Position numbers and translations under genes: made by a program | In this document: in pieces, positions 17,655 to 24,924 of the stretch | How positions within the stretch are numbered: the stretch's first letter is position 1 | Layout of the letters: each line of letters opens with the position of its first letter | Virus record (IMG/VR): IMGVR_UViG_3300025115_000013 | Span: 1-54,915 of that record | DNA: 54,915 nucleotides | Direction: 5' to 3' (one strand) | Source of the DNA: a virus | The notes under the pieces: model-generated | Database searches by the model: none | Seen by the model: only the letters and a program-made list of their open reading frames with translations | Told to the model about the DNA's origin: nothing

Positions 17655-17876
17655 TTACACAAAGTCAAACAGGTATTCTACCTTGTCGAACGTGCGATCA
17701 TGTACGATCTTAGACATCTTAACATCACACGTTACAGCACCCTTCAGGGCGTCAAGCGGGTCGCTTGCTGCAACATTGGTGATGTCATAAACACTCAGCG
17801 TACCGTAGTAAAAGGAAGCTTCGGCACCGGAAACTTCGCGTTCGACAACTGCAAGCATTTTAGTTTCGAAGCCCAT
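17655..17876 (-). CDS. Hypothetical early protein, 73 aa
   Basis: A small acidic protein (MGFETKMLAVVEREVSGAE) with no known motif. It has its own sigma70 promoter and a CAGGAGCAG ribosome-binding site shared in style with other early genes at 24674 and 25382. Confidence 0.65.
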   Translation of the reverse strand: MGFETKMLAVVEREVSGAEASFYYGTLSVYDITNVAASDPLDALKGAVTCDVKMSKIVHDRTFDKVEYLFDFV

Positions 17877-17908
17877 TTGCTGCTCCTGTTTAATTACTGT
17901 ATGAAGCT

Positions 17909-17937
17909 ATTATACCGGAATTTGGACTAAAGGTCAA
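17909..17937 (-). promoter_or_regulatory. Sigma70 early promoter
   Basis: Minus strand TTGACC, 17-nt spacer, TATAAT. The downstream leader with TTCATAC and AAACAGGAGCAG is nearly the same as that at 25415-25443, so the two are copies of one promoter cassette. Confidence 0.9.
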
Positions 17938-17980
17938 CCGAAATTTACACGCCGTTTACAGCAATTCTGCGTGTCAACAT

Positions 17981-18069
17981 GCACGAAAGCGGGCTAAAAT
18001 TGAAGGATTTTTATAAGTCATTGATTCTAAAGGAAATGTATTTTTAGCCCACTTTCGCTAAGTCATTGA
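17981..18069. repeat. 89-bp hairpin repeat, copy A
   Basis: A near-copy of the sequence at 18811-18898. Each copy contains inverted arms (GAAAGYGGGCTAAAA and TTTTAGCCCACTTT) about 45 nt apart, and ends with the motif TAAGTCATTGA. It lies just 3' of the SGNH gene at 18075 and may act as a terminator. Confidence 0.75.
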
Positions 18070-18074
18070 TTCAA

Positions 18075-18752
18075 TTAACTTACGACTAAGTTAGGGTAAC
18101 GTTGAGCTAAGAAATTAAAGAACTCTTTTGACCAATATTCATGTGCAGATGGCCCGGGATGGATTCCATCATTTTCAAAATCGTTAATCTTAGTGGCCAG
18201 GTCTGTAATGTTTGGGCTATTAAATATAAAATTCCAATCAAGTTGGTCAGAATACTTCCCTAAATCATTAATATAATTTTGGTAAAATGAAAAAGCATAC
18301 GGTATATTACGTGATTTCAAGTAACTCTCTAAACTTAACATATTATAAAAGCTTTTCGCAGCATGATCTAATAGATCTTGATATTTAAAATATGCACGAT
18401 AAACATTGCTATTCAATAATGGATCAAGATTTTTATGACCGACACCAAACACCCAGTTTTGCTGTGCATATCGGTGTCCTCTAATATATTGATTACCACT
18501 AATATACCCTGATTGTTCAAATTGATTTATATCACTAACTCGAATATCTACTCGCTCTAAGCCGGACCACATAATCAACACTAAATCATACTGTCGTTCT
18601 TGTAATTCTGACATCGTGGCGTTACTAATGTATGTGTTTCCAGCAGCAGACATTGCTAAATTTATTAATTCAGCGTTAAACTGTTTAGCAATATGATTTG
18701 CCCAACTAAAGTCTGGTTGTGTAAAACTACATCCGTTAATTAAAATCTTCAT
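18075..18752 (-). CDS. SGNH-like protein, 225 aa
   Basis: Block I is degenerate (INGCSFTQPDFSW, with Cys-Ser in place of Asp-Ser), a glycine/asparagine block follows (AAGNTYIS), and the C-terminal DGIHPGPSAH keeps the Asp-His pair. The family therefore fits, but the catalytic context differs from the other two SGNH proteins. The gene is bracketed by the 89-bp repeats, which suggests it moved or was gained as a unit. Confidence 0.72.
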   Translation of the reverse strand: MKILINGCSFTQPDFSWANHIAKQFNAELINLAMSAAGNTYISNATMSELQERQYDLVLIMWSGLERVDIRVSDINQFEQSGYISGNQYIRGHRYAQQNWVFGVGHKNLDPLLNSNVYRAYFKYQDLLDHAAKSFYNMLSLESYLKSRNIPYAFSFYQNYINDLGKYSDQLDWNFIFNSPNITDLATKINDFENDGIHPGPSAHEYWSKEFFNFLAQRYPNLVVS

Positions 18753-18810
18753 TGTAATACCTTTTCAACTTATCTCCAAAACAAACTCTGACTATCGTTT
18801 ATGTCTTTAT

Positions 18811-18898
18811 GCGTGAAAGTGGGCTAAAATTGAAGGATTTTTGTAAGTCTTTGTTTCTAAAGGAGATTGGTTTTAGCCCACTTTTTGTAAGTCATTGA
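18811..18898. repeat. 89-bp hairpin repeat, copy B
   Basis: The direct copy of 17981-18069, with roughly 85% identity by eye. It overlaps the last codons of the methyltransferase gene at 18892, so one arm may serve as that gene's 3' hairpin. Confidence 0.75.
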
Positions 18899-19782
18899 AA
18901 ACTAAAAAGTGTTTGGATTGGCTCAAACTTTTTCAACGTTGGGCTAACTGTTACCTTTACGCCGCGGGTTAACGCTTCTGCAAGCCATAATTCAATTAAC
19001 TCGCTAGGGCTTATAGAAGGATTCCCAGCAGTATTATATTTAACCTCTTCGTAACTTACATTCATGAATATGTCTAAAACCAACGGTGAATGTTGTTTAA
19101 TAAAGTAATGGCTTTCAGAACTGTATGTTGCAAAATCTGAGGTACGAAGTAACCCTGCCCTTCCGCCAACTCGCTGAATTGCAAAATCAGCGTCAACTGG
19201 TTTAACAATTTCAAACCATTCTTTAACTGCATTAAACCCCACTGTTTTCACAGTTTCTCTGAATTCATCTTTCTTGACCCAGATTTGTGCACAACACCAA
19301 ACATTATAAGGTTTATTGTTATGAATAAAACTATTGTCTGGAACGATTTCTTCATACACCAAATGAAAATGCTTTTCTAAACGATTAATAATACTTGCTT
19401 TTTTAAATGTTCTTGGAAGAACAAAAGCAATTGCTTCGCTAAATGTTGCTGCATGATTGAAAAACCTCACTGCAAGATTTGAGTTTTTACCAAACGGTGG
19501 ATTTCCAATAGTAACTACTTTACTGCCTGATTCAGGAACCCACGTAAAAAAATCTTGTTCAATTATCCCTAACGATTTCGGCTCAAGATCAAGACCAACC
19601 CTTTTACTAGTATCTAGCAAATTATAAAAACTACCAGTCCCAGCTGAAGGTTCTAGTAGCACATCGATGTTGTTAAATGAAACATACTGCTGAACTTTTC
19701 TTAGAAAAGAAGCAGCATAATCTGGGTGAGTGTAAAACTGATCTAACTCACGAGAACGTTCGCGGGGGGCTTTTTTGTTCAT
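18892..19782 (-). CDS. DNA adenine-N6 methyltransferase
   Basis: Motif I is EPSAGTGSF and motif IV is IGNPPFGK, the NPPF form of N6-adenine methyltransferases. The start is taken as ATG 19782 (MNKKAPRERSRELDQFYTHP); the motif FYTHP is a typical N-terminal element of phage and type II m6A enzymes. The C-terminal half would carry target recognition. It overlaps by 35 nt the gene upstream, which may be the partner nuclease. It may protect phage DNA or be half of a restriction-modification system. Confidence 0.85.
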   Translation of the reverse strand: MNKKAPRERSRELDQFYTHPDYAASFLRKVQQYVSFNNIDVLLEPSAGTGSFYNLLDTSKRVGLDLEPKSLGIIEQDFFTWVPESGSKVVTIGNPPFGKNSNLAVRFFNHAATFSEAIAFVLPRTFKKASIINRLEKHFHLVYEEIVPDNSFIHNNKPYNVWCCAQIWVKKDEFRETVKTVGFNAVKEWFEIVKPVDADFAIQRVGGRAGLLRTSDFATYSSESHYFIKQHSPLVLDIFMNVSYEEVKYNTAGNPSISPSELIELWLAEALTRGVKVTVSPTLKKFEPIQTLFSFQ

Positions 19783-20392
19783 AAGGCAATAATATATTTC
19801 TGTAGTTAATAGTATATTTAACAAACGGGATACCGGCAGCAATCATATCACTTAGATTCATTGAACACTGAACTCTACGTTGCGTTTTGCTGTCTATTTT
19901 TGCGTTGATGGAAATAAGCCCTTTGCCAAATTGGTTGTATAGTTCTGACCTCATTTGTTTCCACTTCGTTCTGTTAGCTAACTGTGCTGTTTTCCCATTG
20001 GGTATAGATTTTACATACTCAACAAACGGACGTAACGCATCTTCGGTTAATCTTCCCCATAAAATATAATATGATTCTTTAGTAATGTAAAATTCGTAAA
20101 TTTCTGAATAACGTTTAATTGTCTGTGTTACCTGATTCCATGACCCAATAACCATTATAAATTCGTCATCCCGACAATGGCGAAGAAATCGTAAAATGTC
20201 TCCGCACCCGACGATTTTTCCACCTTTCGAAACTTTTATTGACATATTAGCATCACTCAGGCACCCTTTTACGATATCCATCGAACTTGTGTATGAGTTG
20301 CGAAATAAATCTTGATACTCAGACTTTGCTTTACCTGTTAATGCTGTAATAACTGTGTCTTCAAATACTACCCCATGGTTTTGGACTTCCAT
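19748..20392 (-). CDS. Possible restriction endonuclease partner, 214 aa
   Basis: The N-terminus (NHGVVFEDTVITALTG) resembles the opening of several type II restriction enzymes. A possible PD-(D/E)xK-like core is MDIVKG... followed by SIKVSKGG. The evidence is mainly position: it overlaps the methyltransferase by 35 nt and is co-transcribed. No family assignment is secure; it could be an unrelated phage protein. Confidence 0.45.
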   Translation of the reverse strand: MEVQNHGVVFEDTVITALTGKAKSEYQDLFRNSYTSSMDIVKGCLSDANMSIKVSKGGKIVGCGDILRFLRHCRDDEFIMVIGSWNQVTQTIKRYSEIYEFYITKESYYILWGRLTEDALRPFVEYVKSIPNGKTAQLANRTKWKQMRSELYNQFGKGLISINAKIDSKTQRRVQCSMNLSDMIAAGIPFVKYTINYRNILLPYEQKSPPRTFS

Positions 20393-20402
20393 GCACTACT
20401 CC

Positions 20403-20684
20403 TTACACCTCAATTTCTGTAGGGCTGTGCACAATCTCGCCCTCAAGGTCCATTTGCGTCCGTTCGCCCATAGTAGGCGATGCGTCGGAATACAGTTGGT
20501 AGCCTGTTGCTACAAAACGGAACTTACCGCCGTCTTTTTCTAAACGTGCTTTTACGTTAGAGTAAAGTTCGTCTAAGTTTGGACTTTGGTAGTTAGGAAC
20601 ACGCACCATGTACTCGCGTGATTCAGTTGCCTTCCAATCTTGCCCTTGTTTTAGTTGCTGCTCGAGAGTAACTACGAATTTCAT
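20403..20684 (-). CDS. Hypothetical protein, 93 aa
   Basis: A small soluble beta/alpha protein (MKFVVTLEQQLKQGQDW) with no recognised motif. It overlaps the next upstream gene by 4 nt, and belongs to an operon of small accessory genes. Confidence 0.6.
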   Translation of the reverse strand: MKFVVTLEQQLKQGQDWKATESREYMVRVPNYQSPNLDELYSNVKARLEKDGGKFRFVATGYQLYSDASPTMGERTQMDLEGEIVHSPTEIEV

Positions 20685-20863
20685 GATTCCACCTTTTGAT
20701 AAAGTTTAAAAAATTCACATTCGTATTGGCCACGACTGTGTAACGAGTCTACTACTTTTACTTTCTGGAAATGCAATGTTGCTGGATCTACTTCATGATA
20801 ATAACAAAACTTTGCTTTACTACACTTGTTATCAGCGCACAGTGTAATCTCTTTTTTAGTCAT
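20681..20863 (-). CDS. Small Cys-containing protein, 60 aa
   Basis: The N-terminal CADNKCSKAKFCYYH and later CEFF suggest a small metal-binding fold, a pattern seen in uncharacterised phage proteins. It overlaps neighbours by 4 nt on both sides. Confidence 0.6.
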   Translation of the reverse strand: MTKKEITLCADNKCSKAKFCYYHEVDPATLHFQKVKVVDSLHSRGQYECEFFKLYQKVES

Positions 20864-21099
20864 TTTATCACCTTATCTGGATGTTCGAACGGTGGTTCTA
20901 ACATAAACTTTAACAGCATATCAGAACACATCAAATTCGAAATTGCTAAATCATGCTCTGTCGGAAAATGTCGCAAAAGCATTCTTGCATGTTCTCGGAC
21001 ACTTTTAGGTATTTTAGGCGATTTTGTCGGATTTGTCAAGTCTATTAGAAATCGTTTTGTTAGCAAAACCGCTCTGGTTCTCTCGTCTGGCATTGTCAT
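20860..21099 (-). CDS. BPSL0761-family protein
   Basis: The product MTMPDERTRAVLLTKRFL... with RTRA near the start and a LLRHFPT block matches the small BPSL0761 family of proteobacteria. The function of the family is unknown. The start is taken as ATG 21099, six nt after AAGGAG. The homology supports a proteobacterial host and gene flow with it. Confidence 0.75.
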   Translation of the reverse strand: MTMPDERTRAVLLTKRFLIDLTNPTKSPKIPKSVREHARMLLRHFPTEHDLAISNLMCSDMLLKFMLEPPFEHPDKVIK

Positions 21100-21111
21100 G
21101 ATCAACTCCTT

Positions 21112-21402
21112 TTATCGATTGACCAACTCACGAATCTGACGCAGAGTTTCCTCTGCCTTTGATTCAATATAAACCACATCACTTAGATCAGAGTAGTGCA
21201 TTTCAAGACATTCTAGTAACAGTGACTTGATTGCAGACTCGTCTGGCTTCTTACGCAACGAACTTGAATGATAGACCTTTTCCAGTTCCAGTTCCTTTTC
21301 AGATTGCCATTGTGTGATCTTGTCTAATGACCATTCACCATTTCTGATCCCAATGAGGAACTTGCTATTGCGTTCAAGATCAACTCGCCATCTACTTTTT
21401 CT
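21112..21402 (-). pseudogene. C-terminal remnant of a phage nucleotidyltransferase
   Basis: An open frame with no usable start reads FLIGIRNGEWSLDKI, then PDESAIKSLLLECL. This is the usual C-terminus of the large phage nucleotidyltransferases of the DNA polymerase beta / RlaP superfamily. The catalytic N-terminus is missing, and upstream the frame overlaps the unrelated 108-aa gene. A deletion probably fused the two genes. Confidence 0.55.
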
Positions 21403-21650
21403 TTAAAGTCTGGGAACAGAGTAAACAGCAAGAACTCGTCCACAGGCTTATACCCTTTGCCTTCTTTTTGCTGCTCAAGTTTAACTAACGGACTAATATA
21501 ACTCCCGTGTTTCTTAAACTGCAACTTACCTCCACGCCTCCCCCAAGCAGCATACGCAATTGGACCAACTGTAAAGCTGACCCAAACCTTATCGTGGCCA
21601 GTTTCGTGATTCCACAGAATCTTACGATATTTGATTACGCTGTCGCTCAT
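21324..21650 (-). CDS. WGR-like domain protein, 108 aa
   Basis: Residues about 20-50 hold a WGR-like stretch (VWVSFTVGPIAYAAWGRRGGKLQ). WGR domains bind nucleic acid ends in PARPs and some nucleases. The last 25 residues overlap, in another frame, the nucleotidyltransferase remnant, so the C-terminus may be an artefact of a deletion junction. The start overlaps the interrupted gene upstream by 4 nt (ATGA). Confidence 0.6.
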   Translation of the reverse strand: MSDSVIKYRKILWNHETGHDKVWVSFTVGPIAYAAWGRRGGKLQFKKHGSYISPLVKLEQQKEGKGYKPVDEFLLFTLFPDFKEKVDGELILNAIASSSLGSEMVNGH

Positions 21651-22039
21651 GATCCAAACCTCACTGTAATATCAAACAAAACTCGTTCTTTAACGATTAG
21701 TGTAGTACCGACACTTTCGTACCAATCTTCACCGTGTTTAAACTCTGAGAAAATATAAGCACCTACCTCTGGATCCATTACAGCAACAGTATACACTTTT
21801 CCGGACGGGCAGTCAAATTCTTTTGCTACTTTAAATTTTGGTTCTGGCTTTTTAGGGCCAGACGGTTGGGCAGGCGGCCATTTATGGAGTCCTGCTGGTC
21901 CTGTTCCGGAAGTATATGCTTTTCTGGATGCTTCGGCGAAGGCTTTTGCATACTTGTCGAACTGTTTTGAATCGCCTCCCTACAGGAGATCGTCGCGTAC
22001 TTGTGTTTTCATAATATCTAGCCAGTCGATGTCGTTCAT
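21647..22039 (-). pseudogene. Gene interrupted by an in-frame amber codon (131 codons)
   Basis: The frame starts MNDIDWLDIMKTQVRDDLL, meets TAG at 21980-21982, and continues as GGDSKQFDKYAKAF... to a TGA at 21647. Both ends are coupled to neighbours by ATGA overlaps, so this is a single gene. One C-to-T change (CAG to TAG) would explain the stop. It is either a nonsense mutant or is read by suppression. The protein itself is not recognised. Confidence 0.65.
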
Positions 22040-22404
22040 TCTGCACCTATTTTGCTTTCTTTAAATGCACCCGGATCTTTAGCGTCTTTTAAAATAGCTA
22101 TAGTACGATTTTTATCGTGTTTCCGCTTTTGCTTTTCGGTGTCGATTCGATATTTAGACTCGGCTTTCTCTCGGTTCCAACCAAGATATTGAGCGTACTG
22201 CAACCCTTTTTCAAGCCCGAACATAAATGTACTCAACGTTTCCACTGACCCACCTGCCATTTCAAAGTCCGGTGCATAGCACGGCCAATGTTCGGGTGTT
22301 GGATACAACCCAATTTCTCCATTGTGGTATTTAGAATGCTTGATTTTTAAACCAAGGCGTTCTGCTTGGTCCTCGAATTGTTTGAGTTGAAAATAAGATG
22401 TCAT
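22036..22404 (-). CDS. Hypothetical protein, 122 aa
   Basis: A soluble protein with a central GLYPTPEHWPCYAPDFEMAGGS segment and a highly charged C-terminal helix. I do not recognise it. It abuts the next upstream gene with no gap. Confidence 0.6.
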   Translation of the reverse strand: MTSYFQLKQFEDQAERLGLKIKHSKYHNGEIGLYPTPEHWPCYAPDFEMAGGSVETLSTFMFGLEKGLQYAQYLGWNREKAESKYRIDTEKQKRKHDKNRTIAILKDAKDPGAFKESKIGAE

Positions 22405-22614
22405 TTACTTATATCCAAATTTAAATGCGATTTCATCAACAAGCATATCTGCTTTTTTATCTTTAATGTAGTCTGCGCCGTATATAGTGCTTATTACTTC
22501 TTTAAGCACCTCTTCTGTGTACTTTTCTAAATCGAGTAGATCCTCGATGTCAGTTTGCGCTTGTTCGTCGTGGAAACACCGGTTAGCGATTTTTTGAAGT
22601 TTTTGATTGTTCAT
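22405..22614 (-). CDS. Hypothetical acidic helical protein, 69 aa
   Basis: The sequence (MNNQKLQKIANRCFHDEQAQTD...) predicts an all-helical small protein. It overlaps the tail of the upstream 59-aa gene by 32 nt. Confidence 0.55.
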   Translation of the reverse strand: MNNQKLQKIANRCFHDEQAQTDIEDLLDLEKYTEEVLKEVISTIYGADYIKDKKADMLVDEIAFKFGYK

Positions 22615-22762
22615 CTTTTACCTCTTGAATGATTCTGTTAAGGTCGTATTGTAGTCGGTCTGAAAGAAACCCCACTGGAAGATACGGTCCTTTCTTTTCT
22701 GACCCATAAGGGTTAACAAACAACAAACCATCTTTATCAACTGTATACAGGATTTTGCTCAT
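22583..22762 (-). CDS. Hypothetical protein, 59 aa
   Basis: MSKILYTVDKDGLLFVNPYGSE begins a small soluble protein; the VNPYG segment looks like a beta turn in a compact fold. Its ATG overlaps the stop of the 29-aa ORF upstream (ATGA). Confidence 0.6.
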   Translation of the reverse strand: MSKILYTVDKDGLLFVNPYGSEKKGPYLPVGFLSDRLQYDLNRIIQEVKDEQSKTSKNR

Positions 22763-22848
22763 TTGTAATCCTCTGCTGGGAACATCTCGTTCATAGTAGC
22801 AACAATGACTTCGTTTGCTACCTTACCGTGTTTAAGCATAAGAACCAT
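22759..22848 (-). CDS. Possible tiny protein, 29 aa
   Basis: MVLMLKHGKVANEVIV opens a 29-codon frame that ends in an ATGA overlap with the next gene. Only the coupling supports it. Confidence 0.4.
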   Translation of the reverse strand: MVLMLKHGKVANEVIVATMNEMFPAEDYK

Positions 22849-22946
22849 TTTGGCCTTTTCGAATCCATTATGTATGCAATCACAAGAATAACTAGTATAA
22901 ACACTACCGCAAATAGCATTCCTGCTAAGTATGTTTCACTAAACAT
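22818..22946 (-). CDS. Small membrane protein, 42 aa
   Basis: The product MFSETYLAGMLFAVVF... has one hydrophobic helix, then a basic end (SKRPKWFLCLNTVR). Its ATG overlaps the stop of the gene upstream (TAATG). Confidence 0.5.
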   Translation of the reverse strand: MFSETYLAGMLFAVVFILVILVIAYIMDSKRPKWFLCLNTVR

Positions 22947-23068
22947 TATGTATTCATCTTCATCAGTGCATAAAGACTACCGAACAAGGCAACGTTAGCA
23001 GCAAGTGTAACCACAATTGCTTTAACCAGCGGACTCATGTTTTCGTATTTTTCTATTATCTTACTCAT
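22946..23068 (-). CDS. Small membrane protein, 40 aa
   Basis: MSKIIEKYENMSPLVKAIVV begins a short protein with a single transmembrane helix. It overlaps both neighbours by a few bases, as is typical in this operon. Confidence 0.55.
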   Translation of the reverse strand: MSKIIEKYENMSPLVKAIVVTLAANVALFGSLYALMKMNT

Positions 23069-23250
23069 TTGTAATCCTTTATTAGAACATAACCTTTCTT
23101 GTCACACACTTGAATAATTTCAGCTGCTGACTTACCTGCTTTTGCTAATTCTACCTTGCATTCAGTAGTCTTGTGGTTTTCATATGCTAAGCCGGCAAAC
23201 ATTGCTCCAAACACAATCGAACAGAATATCATTAGCCATTTAACTTCCAT
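23065..23250 (-). CDS. Small membrane or secreted protein, 61 aa
   Basis: An N-terminal hydrophobic segment (WLMIFCSIVFGAMFAGLAY) is followed by a soluble part with two cysteines (TTECKVEL, IQVCDKKG). A similar layout is common in phage small proteins of unknown role. The cysteines would fit a periplasmic disulfide. Confidence 0.6.
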   Translation of the reverse strand: MEVKWLMIFCSIVFGAMFAGLAYENHKTTECKVELAKAGKSAAEIIQVCDKKGYVLIKDYK

Positions 23251-23441
23251 TATTCTACCCCAATCATCCTGCCGTACCTTAGTTTCTCTGACCTTACCTG
23301 AGCAAGGCGCTCTTTAACTCGATTTAGTTCTCTCAATACACGCTGTTCTTCTAAGCAGGTTTGGTCGTAGATATGAGCAGCAACAGATATCGCAAATGCC
23401 TTCTGGCTTAATTCAACTATGGTTGATCTACTAGGCTGCAT
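23250..23441 (-). CDS. Hypothetical coiled-coil protein, 63 aa
   Basis: A helical protein with a coiled-coil-like C-terminus (EEQRVLRELNRVKERLAQVRSE). It is the first gene after a sigma70 promoter and shares the CAGGAG-type ribosome-binding site of other early genes. Confidence 0.6.
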   Translation of the reverse strand: MQPSRSTIVELSQKAFAISVAAHIYDQTCLEEQRVLRELNRVKERLAQVRSEKLRYGRMIGVE

Positions 23442-23471
23442 CTCCTACTCCTGCTTGTTTAATATTTGCGT

Positions 23472-23501
23472 ATTATACTGCGGCTAATTCTTTTTCGTCA
23501 A
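23472..23501 (-). promoter_or_regulatory. Sigma70 early promoter
   Basis: Minus strand TTGACG, 18-nt spacer, TATAAT. It overlaps the last codons of the membrane gene at 23473 and drives the run of small genes from 23441 leftwards. Confidence 0.82.
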
Positions 23502-23853
23502 CCAATTTATTTCTGAGCTCGGCCATTTTACCTCGGGCCGCAGTATAAAAGAAGATGTGCAAGCAATACAACGTACCAAGGAACCATGCGCCGTGCCACA
23601 CCATAAATCCCGTAACCGCAACATCAAGCACAATGTCTGCCTCGGGCGGAACACTCCATTTATGCTCTTTTTTTACTAGTTCAGCAACTACAATGTCGGT
23701 TGGCAAAATCAGGGATAACAAAAACATTGCCCAGGTAATAAACACTGCTAAATTATATGCACCAGCACTCTGTTCAACGAGTGCAAAATACAGCAGTACC
23801 GCAAAAAGAGAATTAAGAACTGCTCAACGAACTGCACGAATAATAGCTTTCAT
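23473..23853 (-). pseudogene. Membrane protein gene interrupted by an in-frame opal codon
   Basis: The ATG at 23853 overlaps the previous stop (ATGA) and reads MKAIIRAVR, then TGA at 23824-23826, then AVLNSLFAVLLYFALVEQSAGAY in the same frame to a stop at 23473. The protein would have four hydrophobic segments. One C-to-T change (CGA to TGA) explains the stop. If the stop is real, a shorter product from GTG 23745 (90 aa) could still be made. Confidence 0.65.
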
Positions 23854-24077
23854 TTTCCAAGTGTCTCCCACATTAATTCAGTGTCTTTAACATACGCAAT
23901 AGGTTTAATCCATTTATGCTCTATTGCTTGCATTAAGATTTGCTTATACTGCAACGGGCAACGTTCTGATATTTCAAACCCAGCGCGAGGTGCAACCACG
24001 TAACCATCAACAATGTTGAAGCGAGGATCGTCATTTTTAATTGTCCTTATGCAAGTTTGGCGAACTTTTACCTTCAT
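23850..24077 (-). CDS. Hypothetical protein, 75 aa
   Basis: The likely start is ATG 24077 (MKVKVRQTCIRTIKNDDPRF), one base after the stop of the receiver-domain gene; the longer open frame upstream only shadows that gene. The protein has a GYVVAPRAGFEI segment and no known family. Confidence 0.6.
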   Translation of the reverse strand: MKVKVRQTCIRTIKNDDPRFNIVDGYVVAPRAGFEISERCPLQYKQILMQAIEHKWIKPIAYVKDTELMWETLGK

Positions 24078-24078
24078 G

Positions 24079-24384
24079 CTACGAAAACTCTCGAACCAGA
24101 TTTTCCATAGTACCTTGGATCCAGGCGGCACCGATAGGGTTTTGGCTATGCACCTTGAACTCGAAGTTCTCCGGAAAGGAAATCCTGCTGTCGGCCAGCT
24201 CGTCAAGGAGCCACAGTATAAACACACGACTAGTATCGTTTCCTCCCAGGTCGTGATCAAAGCTAATAACAGACGGCATACCAAGTTGCTTTACTGTGTC
24301 AATAGCAAAAGAACTCGACCGCACGATAACCCATCCTTCAGTAGCAGGAAACCGTTCGTCGTCGATAAACATCTTGTAAGTCAC
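24079..24384 (-). CDS. Cyclic-phosphate processing receiver-like domain protein
   Basis: The 101-aa protein matches the cREC/Cpp family: MFIDDERFP at the N-terminus (receiver-like acidic pair), SFDHDLGGND in the middle and VHSQNPIGAAWI near the C-terminus. The family is a receiver-like fold proposed to act on cyclic-phosphate RNA ends or nucleotides and is found in phages with RNA-repair genes. Its activity here is inference. It overlaps the next gene upstream by 4 nt. Confidence 0.8.
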   Translation of the reverse strand: MTYKMFIDDERFPATEGWVIVRSSSFAIDTVKQLGMPSVISFDHDLGGNDTSRVFILWLLDELADSRISFPENFEFKVHSQNPIGAAWIQGTMENLVREFS

Positions 24385-24674
24385 GCAAACCCCTTAATAA
24401 ACTCAAGTGCGGAATCCTTGCTGTTAAATGTAGCCTTACCGGTGTGAGGAAGACTGCGATTAGCAGTCTGCCACTCAACAACAATCTTAGTCGGGCTGTA
24501 CACCGCAAACTTGCCGTCGGTGATGCGAGCTTTGCAGAACAGAGCGGCATACGCCATTACGGCTCGCGGATTGCTCTTCGGCGTAATCTCAAATTCGGAA
24601 ACACCGTACGAGTCGTTGAGCTGTTCCTTGCAAAACTCAACCAACTCGTTAAACACATCTTTGCGGGCGGACAT
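24381..24674 (-). CDS. Hypothetical early protein, 97 aa
   Basis: A soluble protein (MSARKDVFNELVEFCKEQL...) ending KDSALEFIKGFA. The start is fixed by AGGAGCAG and a sigma70 promoter. GC content is clearly above the window average, so it may be a recent acquisition. Confidence 0.65.
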   Translation of the reverse strand: MSARKDVFNELVEFCKEQLNDSYGVSEFEITPKSNPRAVMAYAALFCKARITDGKFAVYSPTKIVVEWQTANRSLPHTGKATFNSKDSALEFIKGFA

Positions 24675-24704
24675 TTTCTGCTCCTGCTTGTTTATGATGT
24701 AAAG

Positions 24705-24733
24705 ATTATACTACTCTTTTTCCAAAGTGTCAA
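24705..24733 (-). promoter_or_regulatory. Sigma70 early promoter
   Basis: Minus strand TTGACA, 17-nt spacer, TATAAT, lying over the end of the upstream gene at 24711. It drives the genes from 24674 leftwards. Confidence 0.88.
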
Positions 24734-24923
24734 CCATTTTAATAAAGCTACGGAACATATCTTGAGCCCTTGCTGCGGCTTGCTCTTGGCTCAGTTGTTG
24801 GACGCAGCCTGCAGTTACTCCTTTGCCCATCCATTGTGCGGCATCGGCTTCACAGGCTGCTTTAGTGTCGTATGAACCTACTGTATTTACTGCGCCAGCA
24901 AGAATAAGAATTAGCTGCCACAT
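24711..24923 (-). CDS. Small secreted protein, 70 aa
   Basis: The first ~15 residues (MWQLILILAGAVNTV) form a weak signal peptide or anchor. The rest is helical with two cysteines (CEADAAQW, AGCVQQL) and fits a periplasmic protein. Its start is one base after the stop of the upstream gene. Confidence 0.55.
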   Translation of the reverse strand: MWQLILILAGAVNTVGSYDTKAACEADAAQWMGKGVTAGCVQQLSQEQAAARAQDMFRSFIKMVDTLEKE

Positions 24924-24924
24924 T

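Noticed and set aside
24013-24447. Plus-strand frame of 144 codons
   Set aside because: It is antisense to the cREC and 97-aa genes, which have promoters, ribosome sites and recognised motifs.
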